Shown piece after piece: positions 32,355 through 39,915 of a stretch of 44,068 nt of DNA. The notes under the pieces are model-generated. The model was not told the origin of the DNA and ran no database searches. It saw nothing but the letters and a program-made list of their open reading frames with translations. Source of the DNA: an uncultured Prevotellaceae bacterium (GTDB lineage Bacteria; Bacteroidota; Bacteroidia; Bacteroidales; Bacteroidaceae); the NCBI GenBank assembly GCA_947304115.1, contig CAMZAE010000016.1, positions 1-44,068 on the forward strand, in the 5' to 3' direction. Numbering within the stretch: position 1 is the stretch's first letter; every line of letters begins with the position of its first letter. Both the position numbers and the translations under genes were made by a program.

Positions 32355-33284
32355 ATGCACTGTGATTTGACCAACACCAACGTCGTAGGCAATGCCATCC
32401 TTCGCCGGTATTTCCAATACTTGCGGTTGGAACGCTCCTACACCCCAAACACTCTCGATGCCTATCTCAAAGACTTGCAGAAACTGCTCAACTATTATAG
32501 CGACGAGGGCATCGACTTCCGCAAGGTGACGCTCAGCCAACTGGACCAGTTCGCAAAGACTTTGCAGGACCTCGGCATCGGGCCGCGCTCGGTGGCACGC
32601 ATCTTGAGCGGCGTGCGCTCGTTCTACCGCTTCCTGACCATCGAGAAAGAGGTTGAGACCGATCCTACGGAGCTTCTCGAAAGTCCGAAGATAGGCAAGC
32701 ACCTGCCAGAGGTTCTGAGCCTGCCGGAGATTGACGCGATAGAAGCGGCCATAGACCTCAGCAAACCTGAAGGCATACGCGACCTCGCCATCATCGAAGT
32801 CCTGTTCAGTTGCGGTCTGCGCATCAGCGAACTGATTGGCCTGAAAATCAGCGAACTCTATCTGGAAGAGGGCTACATCCGTGTTCACGGCAAAGGAAGG
32901 AAGGAAAGACTCGTGCCCATCGGAGAAAATGCCATACAAAAGCTGAGAAATTGGTTTGCTGTGCGGCAAGACTTCACGGTCAAGCCTGGCGAAGAAGATT
33001 ATGTCTTTGTCTCGCTTCGACGAGGCAAACACCTCAGCCGCATATCGCTTTTCGTCTATATCAAGGCGTATGCCGAGAAAGCAGGGATAAAAAAGGACAT
33101 CAGCCCCCACACCTTCCGCCACAGTTTCGCCACGCAGTTGCTGGAGGGCGGAGCCAATCTTCGGGCCATCCAAGCCATGCTCGGACACGAAGACATCGGC
33201 ACGACCGAAATCTACATGCACATAGACAAGAGCCATCTCCGACAGGAAATCCTTGAACACCACCCCAGGAATATCAGGGAATAG
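32355..33284 (+). CDS. xerD: Site-specific tyrosine recombinase XerD
   Basis: A 309-residue tyrosine recombinase of full family length. The N-terminal SAM-like DNA-binding domain covers about residues 12-100, and the catalytic domain has LFSCGLRISEL (R156), GKGRKERLVPI (Lys), HTFRHSFATQLLEGGA (His and Arg), LGHEDIGTTEIYMHI (His and nucleophile Y287). With XerC it resolves chromosome dimers at dif. The housekeeping neighbours (aroQ, O-methyltransferase) and absence of mobile genes argue that it is the chromosomal XerD rather than an element integrase. Confidence 0.93.
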   Translation: MHCDLTNTNVVGNAILRRYFQYLRLERSYTPNTLDAYLKDLQKLLNYYSDEGIDFRKVTLSQLDQFAKTLQDLGIGPRSVARILSGVRSFYRFLTIEKEVETDPTELLESPKIGKHLPEVLSLPEIDAIEAAIDLSKPEGIRDLAIIEVLFSCGLRISELIGLKISELYLEEGYIRVHGKGRKERLVPIGENAIQKLRNWFAVRQDFTVKPGEEDYVFVSLRRGKHLSRISLFVYIKAYAEKAGIKKDISPHTFRHSFATQLLEGGANLRAIQAMLGHEDIGTTEIYMHIDKSHLRQEILEHHPRNIRE

Positions 33285-33343
33285 CTGCCTGACATCTTCC
33301 CTCCGGCAGAGGGAGAAATTGTCCGCCGAACAAGGAATTCTTT

Positions 33344-33427
33344 ATTTTACGACGTAATTTGTACAATTTACGACGTAAAATGAAGAAATTACGACGTAAA
33401 ATGTACAATTCACGACGCAAAACGAAG
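33344..33427. repeat. Four-unit 21-bp array with TTTACGACGTAAA palindrome, copy 2
   Basis: Units at 33344-33364, 33365-33385, 33386-33406 and 33407-33427, each carrying TTACGACGTAAA or a close variant. The first unit and 9 bp before it are identical to copy 1; the last units of both copies end CACGACGCAAAACGAAG or TACGACGCAAAACGAAG. Confidence 0.9.
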
Positions 33428-33550
33428 AACTCATACGCCAGAGAGACAAAACGCCACTGGCCGTACGACAATTCTCTCTATTTCGGACAAAAGATATTTG
33501 CAAATTGTAACAGTTATCTCTCAGTTTTTGCATTTTCTTTCCTTTTCTCA

Positions 33551-33580
33551 TTGCAATATGAAAAATTATTGCTATTTTTG
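33551..33580 (+). promoter_or_regulatory. Promoter of the Lrp-type regulator operon
   Basis: TTG at 33551-33553, a 19-bp spacer and TATTTTTG at 33573-33580. The start codon at 33612 lies 31 bp downstream, which excludes the longer frame from 33498. Confidence 0.55.
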
Positions 33581-33611
33581 CTATCAATTTAACAACTTAT
33601 ACAATTATATT

Positions 33612-34109
33612 ATGGTAAAGGTAGATGAACTTGACAAAAAAATTCTTGAGATGATTTCCTGCAATGCCCGCATACCCTTCAAGGATGTGGCAGAAGTCTG
33701 TGGCGTGAGCCGCGCAGCCGTACATCAGCGCGTGCAACACCTTGTGGATGCCGGTGTCATCGTCGGCTCAGGATTCCATGTCGATCCTGCATGTCTGGGT
33801 TATAACACATGCACCTATGTGGGCATCACACTCGAAAGAGGTTCTCTCTACAAGAAGGTAGTGGAGGAGTTCGAGAAGATACCGGAGATTGTGGAGTGCC
33901 ACTTCACGACCGGTCCCTACACGATGCTTGTCAAACTCTATGCAAAAGACAATGCGCACCTGATGACGCTGCTCAACGACCGTATGCAGGAGATTAACGG
34001 CGTTGTCTCGACCGAAACGCTCATCTCTCTGAAGCAAAGCATCAAGAAGGAAGTGCCCATCGGCGCACAACATGCCGAGACGAAACCAACATCCCTCGAA
34101 GAATCATGA
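33612..34109 (+). CDS. Lrp/AsnC-family transcriptional regulator
   Basis: A 165-residue regulator of the feast/famine family. The winged helix-turn-helix covers about residues 4-60 (LDKKILEMISCNARIPFKDV, VCGVSRAAVHQRVQHL) and a RAM/ligand-binding alpha-beta domain about 70-145 (TYVGITLERGS, ECHFTTGPYTMLVKLYAKDN). Such proteins form dimers to octamers and often sense amino acids. It overlaps the next gene by 4 bases (ATGA). Control of the following peptidase genes by amino acids is plausible but inferred. Confidence 0.93.
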   Translation: MVKVDELDKKILEMISCNARIPFKDVAEVCGVSRAAVHQRVQHLVDAGVIVGSGFHVDPACLGYNTCTYVGITLERGSLYKKVVEEFEKIPEIVECHFTTGPYTMLVKLYAKDNAHLMTLLNDRMQEINGVVSTETLISLKQSIKKEVPIGAQHAETKPTSLEES

Positions 34110-35914
34110 CACGACAACATCCACTCATAGGCATCACCGGCAACTTCGGCGACAAGGGCTGCGAGTTGGCGGAAGGCTATTACCTCTCGGTCCTCAAGGC
34201 CGGAGGCACGCCTGTCGTCATCCCTCCCCACAAAGACAAGGAGGCACTCGCCACCCTGCTCAATGACCTCGACGGCATCCTCTTCTCCGGCGGAGGCGAC
34301 ATCAATCCGCTGCTCATGGGCGAAGAGCCTTTGCCGGAACTCCACAGCGTTTGCCCCAAACGCGACGAACAGGAACTCTTCCTGGCTCTCGAAGCCTTCC
34401 ACCGGCAAATACCCATGCTGGGCATCTGCCGCGGCATACAGGTGATGGCTGTGGCCCTGGGGGGGAAGGTGTATCAGGACATCTATGCCCAACATAAGGG
34501 GCAAGGAGCAGGAGACATGGAGCAAGAGGTTTGTTCAGACAATAAGGAGCAAGATGTTTCCTCTTGCTCCCTGCCCCTTGCCCCTTGCCCCTTACTTAAG
34601 CATTCCCAGGACATGCCCCGGCACTATGCCTCCCACACTGTCGCCATCAAGGAGGGCAGCGTGCTCCTCAGCATCTACGGCAACAAGCAGACATTGCCTG
34701 TCAATTCCTTCCACCATCAGGCGGTAAGCAAGACGGGGCCTCATCTGAAAATTGCAGCAACAAGTCCCGACGGCATCATCGAGGCCGTAGAAAGCAGTGA
34801 GCACAAGGCTTTGCTCGGCGTGCAGTGGCATCCCGAATGCTTCATCCCGGCCGGCGACGAAAGCCACATGGCCGTCTTCCGCTGGCTCGTAAGCGAGGCG
34901 CGCACCTTCTCGCAGGCAAAGCACATCCACAACACATCTATTATATTAGACAGCCACTGCGACACACCGATGTTCTTCACGGACAACAGCAGGGAGAACA
35001 TCGCATTGTTCGGCACACGCTCCGACAAGGTCCTTGTCAACCTCCCAAAGATGAAGGAAGGACGCCTCGACGCTTCCGTCATGGTGGCCTACCTGCCACA
35101 AGGCCCTCGCACCGAGGATGCATACAAGGCCGCCACGGAAAAGGCCAACCGCCTGCTCACACAGATGGATGAAATCGTGCAGGCCAACAACGACCGCGTC
35201 GGTTTCGCTGAAACGGCAGAAGACATCCTCCGGCTCAAGGCACAGGGCAAGAAAGCCATCCTGCGCGGCATAGAGAACGGCTATGCCATCGGCAAGAACA
35301 TCGGTCTGCTCGAACAATTCAAGAAGCGCGGCATCGTCTATATGACACTCTGTCACAATGGCGACAACGACATCTGCGACTCGGCTCGCGGCAACGCGGA
35401 GCACGGCGGTCTGAGTGCCTTCGGCAGGGAGGTCGTGCAGGAGATGAACCGCCTGGGCATCCTTGTGGACATGAGCCACGCCTCAGAGAAGAGCTTCTAC
35501 GACGCACTCGAACTCAGTAAGGTGCCTGTCGTATGCAGCCACAGCTCTGCCCGCGCCCTTTGCGACCACCCGCGCAATCTCACCGACGACCAGATGAGGG
35601 CACTGGCAAAGGCTGGCGGTGTGGCACAGACAACGGTGTACCAAGGTTTCCTTCGCACCGACGGCCAGGCCACCGTCATCGATGCCATAGAACATCTCTG
35701 CCATGCAGCAAAGATAATGGGCGTAGAGCATGTCGGACTCGGCACGGACTTCGATGGCGACGGCGGAGTGCCAGGCTTGGCAGATGCCTCCGAAATCATC
35801 AACTTCACACGCCACCTCCTGCGCAGGCAATTCTCTGAGCAAGACATCCGCCTCATCATGGGAGGGAACTTCCTTCGGGCAATCGGCCTGTGCCGGAAAG
35901 GGCTTTCGTCATAA
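34106..35914 (+). CDS. Fusion of peptidase C26 (gamma-Glu amide hydrolase) and M19 dipeptidase
   Basis: A 602-residue cytosolic fusion; no signal peptide. Residues 1-275 are a class I glutamine amidotransferase-like C26 domain (GITGNFGDKG, FSGGGDINPLL, LGICRGIQ with C108, GVQWHPE with H242 and E244), as in gamma-glutamyl-GABA hydrolase PuuD. Residues 278-602 are a membrane-dipeptidase (M19) domain: DSHCDTP (H284, D286), VDMSHASEKSF, VVCSHSSARAL, GLGTDFDGDGG. Together they could hydrolyse gamma-glutamyl compounds and then dipeptides. Residues about 131-165 are a low-complexity insert encoded by a repeat. The gene is coupled to the Lrp-type regulator. Confidence 0.9.
   Translation: MTRQHPLIGITGNFGDKGCELAEGYYLSVLKAGGTPVVIPPHKDKEALATLLNDLDGILFSGGGDINPLLMGEEPLPELHSVCPKRDEQELFLALEAFHRQIPMLGICRGIQVMAVALGGKVYQDIYAQHKGQGAGDMEQEVCSDNKEQDVSSCSLPLAPCPLLKHSQDMPRHYASHTVAIKEGSVLLSIYGNKQTLPVNSFHHQAVSKTGPHLKIAATSPDGIIEAVESSEHKALLGVQWHPECFIPAGDESHMAVFRWLVSEARTFSQAKHIHNTSIILDSHCDTPMFFTDNSRENIALFGTRSDKVLVNLPKMKEGRLDASVMVAYLPQGPRTEDAYKAATEKANRLLTQMDEIVQANNDRVGFAETAEDILRLKAQGKKAILRGIENGYAIGKNIGLLEQFKKRGIVYMTLCHNGDNDICDSARGNAEHGGLSAFGREVVQEMNRLGILVDMSHASEKSFYDALELSKVPVVCSHSSARALCDHPRNLTDDQMRALAKAGGVAQTTVYQGFLRTDGQATVIDAIEHLCHAAKIMGVEHVGLGTDFDGDGGVPGLADASEIINFTRHLLRRQFSEQDIRLIMGGNFLRAIGLCRKGLSS
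34494..34596. repeat. Low-complexity GGGGCAAGGAGCAAG insert in the C26 domain
   Basis: AAGGGGCAAGGAGCAGG and GGAGCAAG units on the left face CTTGCTCCCTGCCCCTTGCC units on the right as an imperfect inverted repeat of about 100 bp. It is in frame inside the C26 domain. Related units (CTTGTTCC, CTTGCTCCTTGCCCCC) occur at 43700-43733. Confidence 0.75.
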
Positions 35915-35939
35915 CGATATAACGTAATAACGAAAAAAG

Positions 35940-36935
35940 ATGAACCCCAAACCATTCTTCTGGCTTCTTGCTGCAACGGCTCTCCTGCTCGCTTCCTGCG
36001 ATGGGCAGACAAAAGGCAACCGTCTTCAGGCAGACACTATCGCCCTGTCGCCCTGTCCGCGCTTCTCCTCAGACAGCGCCATGCTCTACATCAACGAACA
36101 GTGCCAGTTCGGGCCGCGAGTGACAGGCAGCGAAGCCTCGCGTCTTTGCGGCGACTTCCTCATGGAACGCTTCAGGGAATTTGGCGCTTCGGTAGAAGAG
36201 CAAACGGGAGATGTAATCATTTGGGACGGCACCTACGTGTCTGCCCGCAACATCATTGCCCGCATCAACCCAAACAACCCGGACCGCATCCTCTTGTGCG
36301 CCCACTGGGACTCACGCCCGTGGGCTGACAACGACGAAAACGAAGCCAACCACCACACGCCCGTCCTTGCAGCCAACGACGGTGCCAGCGGCGTTGCCGT
36401 CATGCTCGAAATCTGTCGTCTGCTGAAAGACATGCCTGTCAAAGTAGGCATTGACATGATATGCTTCGACGCCGAAGACATGGGCACACCCGAATGGGTG
36501 GAAGACCGTTCCGATGCGTCCGACACATGGTGTCTCGGCTCAAAGCTTTGGGCAGAACGTGCCCAAGCCGACGGCTACAAAGCACGCTACGGCATCCTGC
36601 TCGACATGGTGGGAGGCTACGGTGCCACTTTCTCACGCGAAAGAATCAGTCTGCAAGTGGCACAGCCCATCGTCAGCCGCGTCTGGCAACTCGCAGGACA
36701 ACTTGGCTACCGCCAGTTCTTCCCGCTCACCGACGGCGGCTACATCACCGACGACCACATCAACGTCAACAATGCCGGCGTGCCCTGCATCGACATCATT
36801 CCCTACTATCGCGAAGGCCCCAGCAGCTTCGGCCCAACGTGGCACACCATTAACGACACGCCCCACAACATCGACACCAACGTCCTCGATGCCGTCGGGC
36901 AAACCTTAACCCAGCTAATCTATAATGAGTATTAA
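35940..36935 (+). CDS. Glutaminyl-peptide cyclotransferase lipoprotein (M28 family)
   Basis: A 331-residue lipoprotein (lipobox LLLASC, C20) of the M28 zinc fold. Blocks include QFGPRVTGSEASRLCGDFL, ILLCAHWDSRPWADND (His and Asp zinc ligands), VLAANDGASGVAVMLEICR, FDAEDMG and the late GPTWHTINDTPHNID with the third ligand His. The arrangement fits type II glutaminyl cyclases known from Prevotella and Porphyromonas, which turn N-terminal Gln into pyroglutamate, rather than an aminopeptidase. The last 11 bases overlap sufE. Three ATAACG units (35911-35934) precede the ATG. Confidence 0.88.
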   Translation: MNPKPFFWLLAATALLLASCDGQTKGNRLQADTIALSPCPRFSSDSAMLYINEQCQFGPRVTGSEASRLCGDFLMERFREFGASVEEQTGDVIIWDGTYVSARNIIARINPNNPDRILLCAHWDSRPWADNDENEANHHTPVLAANDGASGVAVMLEICRLLKDMPVKVGIDMICFDAEDMGTPEWVEDRSDASDTWCLGSKLWAERAQADGYKARYGILLDMVGGYGATFSRERISLQVAQPIVSRVWQLAGQLGYRQFFPLTDGGYITDDHINVNNAGVPCIDIIPYYREGPSSFGPTWHTINDTPHNIDTNVLDAVGQTLTQLIYNEY

Positions 36936-37350
36936 CGAGATACAAGACGAAATCATCGCCGAGTTCAGCGACTTCGACGATTGGATGGACCGCTACCAGA
37001 TGCTTATCGACATGGGCAGCGAACAGGAACCGCTTGAAGAACAATACAAGACGGAGCAGAACCTCATCGACGGCTGCCAGAGCCGCGTATGGCTTCAGGC
37101 CGATTTCACCGATGGAATGGTGCTTTTTCGCGCCGAAAGCGATGCGCTTATTGTAAAAGGTATCGTAGCCTTGCTCGTGCGTGTCCTATCAGGCCACACA
37201 CCCCAAGAGATACTTGACGCTGACCTCTACTTCATCGACTGCATCGGTCTCCGCGAACACCTCTCCCCTACCCGCAGCAACGGCCTGGGGGCAATGCTCA
37301 AGCAGATGAAGATGTATGCGCTGGCCTATAAAGTGAAAAGTGAGTCATAG
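36925..37350 (+). CDS. sufE: SufE-family Fe-S cluster assembly protein
   Basis: A 141-residue cytosolic SufE. It accepts persulfide sulfur from the cysteine desulfurase SufS on its active Cys, C51 in LIDGCQSRVWL, and passes it on for Fe-S cluster building. KGIVALLVRVLSGHTPQEIL and GLREHLSPTRSNGL are family blocks. It overlaps the cyclase gene by 11 bp. The C-terminus (KVKSES) is encoded by partly conserved GTGAAAA heptads. Confidence 0.93.
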   Translation: MSINEIQDEIIAEFSDFDDWMDRYQMLIDMGSEQEPLEEQYKTEQNLIDGCQSRVWLQADFTDGMVLFRAESDALIVKGIVALLVRVLSGHTPQEILDADLYFIDCIGLREHLSPTRSNGLGAMLKQMKMYALAYKVKSES

Positions 37351-37361
37351 GGAAGTTAAAG

Positions 37362-38399
37362 ATGACCATCGGAACGATTGACCTTGGCAGCCGCCCTGTC
37401 CTGCTGGCACCTATGGAAGATGTCACCGACATTGGCTTTCGTCTGCTTTGCCGACAGATGGGCGCAGCTATGGTCTATTCCGAGTTCGTATCAAGTGATG
37501 CTCTCGTCCGCCTCGTCAACAAGAGTCTGCTCAAACTACAGATTTGTCCGGAGGAAAGGCCTGTTGCCATACAGATTTATGGCAAGGAGGTCGATGCCAT
37601 GCGCGAGGCTGCCCGCATCGTCGTAGAGCAGGCACACCCGGATGTGCTTGACATCAACTTTGGCTGCCCCGTCAAGAAGGTTGCCGGCAAAGGAGCAGGA
37701 GCCGGCATGTTGCAGAACGTGCCTGGCATCATTGCCATCACAAAGGCCGTCGTGGAGGCTGTCCCCGATACGCCCGTCACCGTCAAGACACGTTTGGCAT
37801 GGGACGAAAAGCACCTCCTCCTGCCCGACGGCACACCTTTCATCGTTGATTTGGCAGAGAGATTACAGGATTGCGGCATACAGGCCCTGACCATCCACGG
37901 CCGCACCCGTGCCCAGATGTACACTGGAGAGGCCGATTGGACGTACATCGGGCAAGTCAAGGCCAATCCCCGAATGCACATCCCCATCATTGGCAACGGC
38001 GACATTGCCTCTGCGGAACAGGCTCGGCAGGCATTCGACCGCTACGGTGTGGATGCCGTGATGATAGGCAGAGCCACCTTCGGCCGCCCCTGGATATTCC
38101 ACGAGACAGCACATCCGGAACAGCCCCTCTCGCTTGACGAGAAGATTGACATCCTCAAGCAGCAAGTGCTCATCAGCATTGACCGCGCAGCACAGAACCC
38201 CCTCAACGCCAAGTATGGCAAAAGTCCCGAATTGTGCGGCATCCTACATGTCCGCCGACACCTCGCGGCGACACCTCTCTTCAAAGGCATTCCCAACTAT
38301 CGCGAAACCCGCATCGCCATGCTCCGCGCCGAAACGAAAGAAGCTGTCTTTGCCCTCATCGAACAGACAAGGCAGATGCTGAAAGACATCAAAGAATAA
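37362..38399 (+). CDS. dusB: tRNA-dihydrouridine synthase (DusB-like)
   Basis: A 345-residue FMN enzyme that reduces uridines in the tRNA D-loop. LLAPMEDVTDIGFRLLCR, EFVSSDALVR, QIYGKEVDAM, the catalytic DINFGCPVKKVAGKGAGAG with C102, TIHGRTRAQMYTG and IGNGDIAS are all typical. The length is normal. It is the last gene of the plus-strand operon and is followed by a strong terminator. Confidence 0.95.
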   Translation: MTIGTIDLGSRPVLLAPMEDVTDIGFRLLCRQMGAAMVYSEFVSSDALVRLVNKSLLKLQICPEERPVAIQIYGKEVDAMREAARIVVEQAHPDVLDINFGCPVKKVAGKGAGAGMLQNVPGIIAITKAVVEAVPDTPVTVKTRLAWDEKHLLLPDGTPFIVDLAERLQDCGIQALTIHGRTRAQMYTGEADWTYIGQVKANPRMHIPIIGNGDIASAEQARQAFDRYGVDAVMIGRATFGRPWIFHETAHPEQPLSLDEKIDILKQQVLISIDRAAQNPLNAKYGKSPELCGILHVRRHLAATPLFKGIPNYRETRIAMLRAETKEAVFALIEQTRQMLKDIKE

Positions 38400-38416
38400 G
38401 GATAGGGAGCAAAAGC

Positions 38417-38453
38417 AAACGACAACGCATTCATGTGGAATGCGTTGTCGTTT
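38417..38453. terminator. Bidirectional terminator
   Basis: A 16-bp perfect stem (AAACGACAACGCATTC / GAATGCGTTGTCGTTT) with loop ATGTG between convergent dusB and the 475-aa gene. Confidence 0.9.
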
Positions 38454-38480
38454 GTTAATAAAGGTTGCTAAAGTTTGTCG

Positions 38481-39908
38481 TTATTTGACGAGGACCTTCT
38501 TGCCATTCTTGATGTTGATGCCCTTCTGCGGCCTCATCAGGCGCTGACCGGAAAGGTTGTAGATAGTCCCCTCTTCCATCTCTCCGAAGGGAGAGTCTAT
38601 GGCATCTGGGTTGTCGTCAAACACCATCCGCAGCCTGCGTGCGCCGGCCACTTCGTTGCTTGGAATGCGCAGATATGCCTTGCCTGCAGAAACGGTGCTG
38701 CCATCCTCGGCAAGGAAGAAGCCTGCCTCGCCGTCGCGGAACGAAAGCATATAGTTGTCGTAGCCGTCGGCTGTCTGTGCTATTACGGTAGCCTCTGGCG
38801 TACCAACGAGCAGGTTGGAATAGTAGTTGTATGACTTACGCACAAGCACCTCGTATGTCCCTGGTTCGCCTACCAGCAACAGACCTTCGCCTGCCGGAGC
38901 TTCTTCCACATGGCACATCAGCACGTCACCCGTGTACCTGTGGAAGCCTGTCGCAGTATAGGCACGGAAGCCAGTGACTCCGAAGAAATCCAGACCTTTC
39001 TCGCAGGAGAAGGTGGCGACAGGGGCTTTAAGGGTGATGGTGACGGTTCTCTGTGCATCCACCTCAAAGGTCGTCATTCCCTCTGCTATCTGCTCCCCAT
39101 TGGCATTCAGCACCACGACGTGCAGGTCGTGTGTGCCTGCGGCGAGTTCGACAGCCTCAATCACGATATCGTCCAAAAGGCCAAAGGCCATTGCCTTGTC
39201 CTCTTCGTCGTCTATCCACAGGCGGCACGTCAACGAGGAGAGCTGTGGCTCGTCCTTCTTATAGAAGTATTGTGTGAGGACGGGCGAGACCTCGCCTTTG
39301 GCGTTGAACGTCTGGTAATGTACCGTGTGCAAGCCGACGGCCAACTCTTCGGCATCGAGGTCGATGGTACCGTTTACCGTAGGCGTCGTCTTTTTAGTCT
39401 TCTCGTTGTTGTCGAACCAGTAGCGGGCAGTGGCACTTTGGGTGTCGCTCTCATTCTTGATGAAGAAGTACTGTGTACGAGTGGGAGAAGCCTTGCCTTC
39501 GCTGCTGAACGTTTGGTAGTGAAGGGCGTGCATGCCTGCGTCCAACCCTGCAATGTCGAGTTCGATGAAGCCGTGTACCGTGGATGTCGTCGTTACGGTC
39601 GTATCGTCGTTGTCGTACCAATAGCGTGCCGTCATGCTTTCGGTGCTGCTTTCCTCCTTGATGAAGAAATACTGTGTACGGACGCAGCCCCATGTGTCCC
39701 TGGCGTCCTTACCTTGCAGGTGAATGATATGAACTGTGCCTTTCTCCAACATACCGATGTCAATCTCTATAGTCGTCTCGCCGCTGGCCGTCCCTTCCTG
39801 TAGGGTAGAAAGGTCGCTGTCGTACCAATAGCGATAGCTATAGTCTGTCTGCCCCCTTGCCGAGCTTATCAGGGCAAGAAGCACAATGAATCCTATAAAT
39901 CTATGCAT
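38481..39908 (-). CDS. Secreted tandem-repeat protein with T9SS-like tail
   Basis: A 475-residue exported protein, function unknown. The signal peptide (ALISSARG, then Gln) is followed by four modules of about 70-75 residues. Each starts R-Y-W-Y/F-D-x-[DN] (RYWYDSD, RYWYDNDD, RYWFDNNE, RLWIDDEE), and the first three end TQYFFIK or TQYFYKK; the middle contains AGMHALHYQTF or VGLHTVHYQTF. The shared C-terminal beta domain (EAPAGEGLLLVGEPGTYEVL) follows. A DSPFGEMEEG linker, likely repeat-derived, and the tail IYNLSGQRLMRPQ...GINIKNGKKVLVK come last. It is probably displayed on or released from the cell surface. It follows a second exported protein gene by 7 bp. Confidence 0.82.
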   Translation of the reverse strand: MHRFIGFIVLLALISSARGQTDYSYRYWYDSDLSTLQEGTASGETTIEIDIGMLEKGTVHIIHLQGKDARDTWGCVRTQYFFIKEESSTESMTARYWYDNDDTTVTTTSTVHGFIELDIAGLDAGMHALHYQTFSSEGKASPTRTQYFFIKNESDTQSATARYWFDNNEKTKKTTPTVNGTIDLDAEELAVGLHTVHYQTFNAKGEVSPVLTQYFYKKDEPQLSSLTCRLWIDDEEDKAMAFGLLDDIVIEAVELAAGTHDLHVVVLNANGEQIAEGMTTFEVDAQRTVTITLKAPVATFSCEKGLDFFGVTGFRAYTATGFHRYTGDVLMCHVEEAPAGEGLLLVGEPGTYEVLVRKSYNYYSNLLVGTPEATVIAQTADGYDNYMLSFRDGEAGFFLAEDGSTVSAGKAYLRIPSNEVAGARRLRMVFDDNPDAIDSPFGEMEEGTIYNLSGQRLMRPQKGINIKNGKKVLVK

Positions 39909-39915
39909 AAGGCTG

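Larger units (their letters stand above)
33285..33611. other. Intergenic region between xerD and the Lrp-type gene
   Basis: This 327-bp gap holds a CCGGCAGAGGGAGAAATT segment, the second 21-bp palindromic array (33344-33427), an AT-rich stretch and the Lrp promoter. No gene is supported; short frames across the array are artefacts of the repeat. Confidence 0.7.

Noticed and set aside
32355..33284. Integrase of a mobile element
   Set aside because: The recombinase has XerD length and motifs, housekeeping neighbours and no excisionase, relaxase or att pair nearby.
22351..33427. CRISPR array
   Set aside because: The 21-bp units are contiguous with no unique spacers, there are only four per copy, and no cas genes are present.
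33359..33592. Short ORFs through the 21-bp array after xerD (both strands)
   Set aside because: Their products are repetitive (RRK-MYN, YVVxx) because the DNA is repetitive; no ribosome-binding site or homology.
33498..33611. N-terminal extension of the Lrp-type regulator (38 residues)
   Set aside because: It spans the promoter and is rich in Phe, Tyr and Cys without family similarity; the ATG at 33612 begins the normal HTH.
35940..36935. M28 aminopeptidase
   Set aside because: The overall blocks, single-domain lipoprotein size and Trp-rich HWDSRPWADND context fit glutaminyl cyclase better than an aminopeptidase, although both share the zinc fold.
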